7,653 bases of DNA, from positions 1-7,653 of the forward strand of contig CALJBY010000324.1 of NCBI GenBank assembly GCA_938024025.1. The letters are read 5' to 3'. Position numbers and translations under genes: made by a program. Source of the stretch: an uncultured bacterium. Its GTDB lineage: Bacteria > Desulfobacterota > WTBG01. Shown piece by piece: positions 5,404 through 7,653 of the stretch (position 1 is the first letter of the stretch; each line of letters opens with the position of its first letter). The notes beneath the pieces were generated by a model. That model ran no database searches. It had not been told where the DNA came from and worked only from the letters and a program-made list of their open reading frames with translations.

Positions 5404-7653
5404 ATGGCAGAAACATACAATCCACAGGCAATCGAAAAAAAATGGCAACAGGAGTGGGAAAAAAAGCGTTCTTTTGCTGTTGCTGAAGACACGGACAAGA
5501 AGAAATATTATTTACTGGAAATGTTTCCCTATCCTTCCGGCCGTATTCACATGGGACACGTGAGAAACTATTCCATTGGGGATGTCATTGCCCGTTACAA
5601 AATGTTGCAAGGTTACAATGTCCTTCATCCGATGGGCTGGGATGCCTTTGGCATGCCGGCGGAAAACGCTGCCATCGAACGGGGAGTGCACCCGGCAAAG
5701 TGGACATACGAAAACATTGACTACATGAAGAAGCAGCTTAAACGGATGGGGTTTAGCTATGACTGGGACAGGGAACTCGCCACCTGTGACGTGCTCTACT
5801 ACAAGTGGGAACAGTGGCTCTTCCTGAGGATGTACGAGAAGGGCCTGGCCTACAAGAAAACATCGTTCGTAAACTGGTGTGAGAAATGTCAGACCGTTTT
5901 GGCCAATGAGCAGGTGGAAGGCGGCCTCTGCTGGCGCTGTGGATGCGAAGTATTCCAGAAAGAGTTGGAGCAATGGTTTTTTAAGATTACGGCATATGCC
6001 CAGGAACTGCTCGACGACTGCGATAAGCTCACCGGATGGCCGGAGAGGGTTATTGCCATGCAGAAAAACTGGATTGGAAAGAGTGTGGGAGCAGAGATTG
6101 ACTTCCCCCTGGAAGGGAGCGAAGAAAAGATTCAGGTCTTTACCACCAGACCTGATACCTTATTTGGAGCAACCTTTATGAGTCTCGCTCCGGAAAATCC
6201 CCTGGCAATTGAGCTCTCCCGGGGAACAGGACAGGCCAGGGAAGTAGAATCCTTTGTTGAGCGAGTAATAAAACAGGACAAGATAGTAAGGACCGCTGAT
6301 GATTTAGACAAGGAGGGGGTCTTTACCGGCGCATACTGCATTAACCCCGTCACCCGTTTCAAAATGCCCATTTATGTGGCCAATTTTGTCCTGATGGAAT
6401 ACGGAACGGGCGCGGTTATGGCAGTTCCAACCCACGATCAGAGAGACTTCGAATTCGCAGAAAAATATGGTTTGGAACGCATCGTGGTCATTACGCCTGA
6501 GGGAGAAGAGCTGAGGGCGGAAGAGATGACCGAAGCTTACCTTGGCGAGGGTGTGATGGTAAACTCCGACCCCTTTACCGGGATGCACAACACAAAAGCT
6601 ATGGATGCTATTACTGACCATTTGGAAGAAAAGGGAAGCGGGAAGCGAGCTATCAATTACCGGCTCAAAGACTGGGGAATCTCGCGGCAAAGATATTGGG
6701 GCAATCCCATTCCAATCATCTACTGTGGCAGCTGCGGGGCAGTTCCCGTTCCCGACAGGGATCTCCCCGTCATTTTACCCCATGACGTAACGATAACGGA
6801 AATGGGGGGATCTCCCCTCAAGCGCTGCGAGACCTTTGTAAAGACCACCTGCCCCCAGTGTGGTAAGGCAGCACGAAGGGAAACCGACACCATGGACACC
6901 TTTGTTGAGTCCTCCTGGTACTTTGCCCGCTACGCATGCCCTCACTATGACCATTTACCGCTTGACGAGAAGAAGGTCGACTACTGGATGCCGGTGGACC
7001 AATATGTGGGCGGCATTGAACATGCGGTGCTTCATCTGCTTTATGCGAGGTTCTTTACCAAGGTTTTACGAGACATGCAGTTAGTAAAGGTTGATGAGCC
7101 CTTTACCAATCTTTTGACCCAGGGCATGGTGTGTAAAGAAACCCTGCGATGTGAGGTTCACGGATGGCTCTATCCTGAAGATGTGGCGGAGGGAACGTGT
7201 GTTAAGTGCAACAGTCCCGCCCAGGTCGGGCGTATTGAAAAGATGTCAAAGACGACCAAAAATGTTGTAGATCCGGAGACCTTGATTGAGCTGTATGGTG
7301 CCGATACCGCCCGGCTCTTTTGTCTCTTCGCAGCTCCCCCTGAGAAAGACCTGGACTGGAGCGACCAGGGAGTTGAGGGGGCCTTTCGTTTTCTTAGCCG
7401 GGTCTGGCGATTAGTAATGGATCATCTTGCCCTGCTTAAACCCATACCTGCATTTGATGGAACGGGTGAACTTGATGATCGCTTAAAGAAACTCCGATTA
7501 AAAACCCATGCCACGATCAAGAAGGTGACCAGTGACCTGGAAGACCGTTTTCACTTTAATACGGCAATAAGTGCCACCATGGAACTGGTCAATCTTCTCT
7601 ATCAGTTCGATCTGAAGAGGGAACGGGATGAGGTGACGCTTGCTGTTATCAAG
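5404..7653 (+). CDS. leuS: Leucyl-tRNA synthetase, partial (C-terminus beyond the right edge)
   Basis: 750 codons of a class Ia leucyl-tRNA synthetase, which charges tRNA-Leu with leucine; full length is usually 810-880. Rossmann signature HMGH is at 49-52. A zinc module is formed by C159-x2-C162 and C176-x2-C179. The CP1 editing domain shows TTRPDT at 247-252 and HDQRD at 344-348; T247, T248, T252 and D345 fall on the numbers of the E. coli editing site, so proofreading should be active. [11 protein letters not shown] is at 423-433. A second cysteine set is C441/C444 and C483/C486, before ETDTMDTF. The KMSKS signature reads KMSKT (613-617). The missing part is the rest of the tRNA-binding anticodon and C-terminal domains. 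ATG 5404 gives the usual [15 protein letters not shown] opening; in-frame GTG 5392 and ATG 5368 are possible but less typical. The Shine-Dalgarno (GAAAGAGAAAG) is weak and distant. It is divergent from the other genes. Confidence 0.97.
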   Translation, partial: MAETYNPQAIEKKWQQEWEKKRSFAVAEDTDKKKYYLLEMFPYPSGRIHMGHVRNYSIGDVIARYKMLQGYNVLHPMGWDAFGMPAENAAIERGVHPAKWTYENIDYMKKQLKRMGFSYDWDRELATCDVLYYKWEQWLFLRMYEKGLAYKKTSFVNWCEKCQTVLANEQVEGGLCWRCGCEVFQKELEQWFFKITAYAQELLDDCDKLTGWPERVIAMQKNWIGKSVGAEIDFPLEGSEEKIQVFTTRPDTLFGATFMSLAPENPLAIELSRGTGQAREVESFVERVIKQDKIVRTADDLDKEGVFTGAYCINPVTRFKMPIYVANFVLMEYGTGAVMAVPTHDQRDFEFAEKYGLERIVVITPEGEELRAEEMTEAYLGEGVMVNSDPFTGMHNTKAMDAITDHLEEKGSGKRAINYRLKDWGISRQRYWGNPIPIIYCGSCGAVPVPDRDLPVILPHDVTITEMGGSPLKRCETFVKTTCPQCGKAARRETDTMDTFVESSWYFARYACPHYDHLPLDEKKVDYWMPVDQYVGGIEHAVLHLLYARFFTKVLRDMQLVKVDEPFTNLLTQGMVCKETLRCEVHGWLYPEDVAEGTCVKCNSPAQVGRIEKMSKTTKNVVDPETLIELYGADTARLFCLFAAPPEKDLDWSDQGVEGAFRFLSRVWRLVMDHLALLKPIPAFDGTGELDDRLKKLRLKTHATIKKVTSDLEDRFHFNTAISATMELVNLLYQFDLKRERDEVTLAVIK

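Noticed and set aside
5512..6690. Minus-strand frames of 79-153 codons opposite leuS
   Set aside because: Shadow frames of leuS; the plus strand codes for an unmistakable synthetase throughout.

Overview
This 7,653-bp window looks like chromosomal DNA from an anaerobic bacterium. It holds six protein genes, no RNA genes, no CRISPR array and no recognisable mobile element. The anaerobic reading rests on an aldehyde:ferredoxin oxidoreductase (AOR) family tungsten/molybdenum pterin enzyme encoded between two iron-sulfur proteins. Long bacterial WD40-repeat proteins are common in Planctomycetota, Cyanobacteria and some other environmental lineages. An anaerobic planctomycete (for example an anammox relative) or a similar uncultured anaerobe would fit, but the sequence alone does not fix the phylum.

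Layout. Positions 1-4320 carry four genes on the minus strand. Read in transcription order they are: a double beta-propeller WD40 protein (4320-2539), a small 2x[4Fe-4S] ferredoxin (2465-2178), the AOR-family enzyme (2177-360), and a second iron-sulfur protein (293-1) that runs off the left edge. The gaps are 73, 0 and 66 bp, and the ferredoxin stop codon abuts the GTG start of the AOR gene. A sigma70-like promoter sits about 40 bp upstream of the WD40 gene, with a 24-bp A/T-rich dyad just upstream of it. I infer one operon. Positions 4321-4654 are non-coding. A secreted protein of unknown function lies on the minus strand at 5158-4655. leuS (leucyl-tRNA synthetase) starts divergently at 5404 and continues past the right edge, with 750 codons present.

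How the parts may work together. The AOR enzyme would exchange electrons between an aldehyde/carboxylate-type substrate and its [4Fe-4S] cluster. The two flanking iron-sulfur proteins are natural partners to carry those electrons. The 14-blade WD40 protein has no catalytic domain and no signal peptide, so a cytoplasmic scaffold or assembly platform is the simplest idea. Its apparent linkage to a tungstoenzyme operon is the most unusual feature here. The secreted protein and leuS have no evident functional link to the operon.

Smaller points: a palindromic GCTTGCAAGC repeat occurs at two gene borders; the LeuRS signature reads KMSKT instead of KMSKS; LeuRS has an extra zinc-knuckle-like CxxH/CxxC pair in the domain before that signature; and the small ferredoxin carries an A9 homopolymer near its 5' end.
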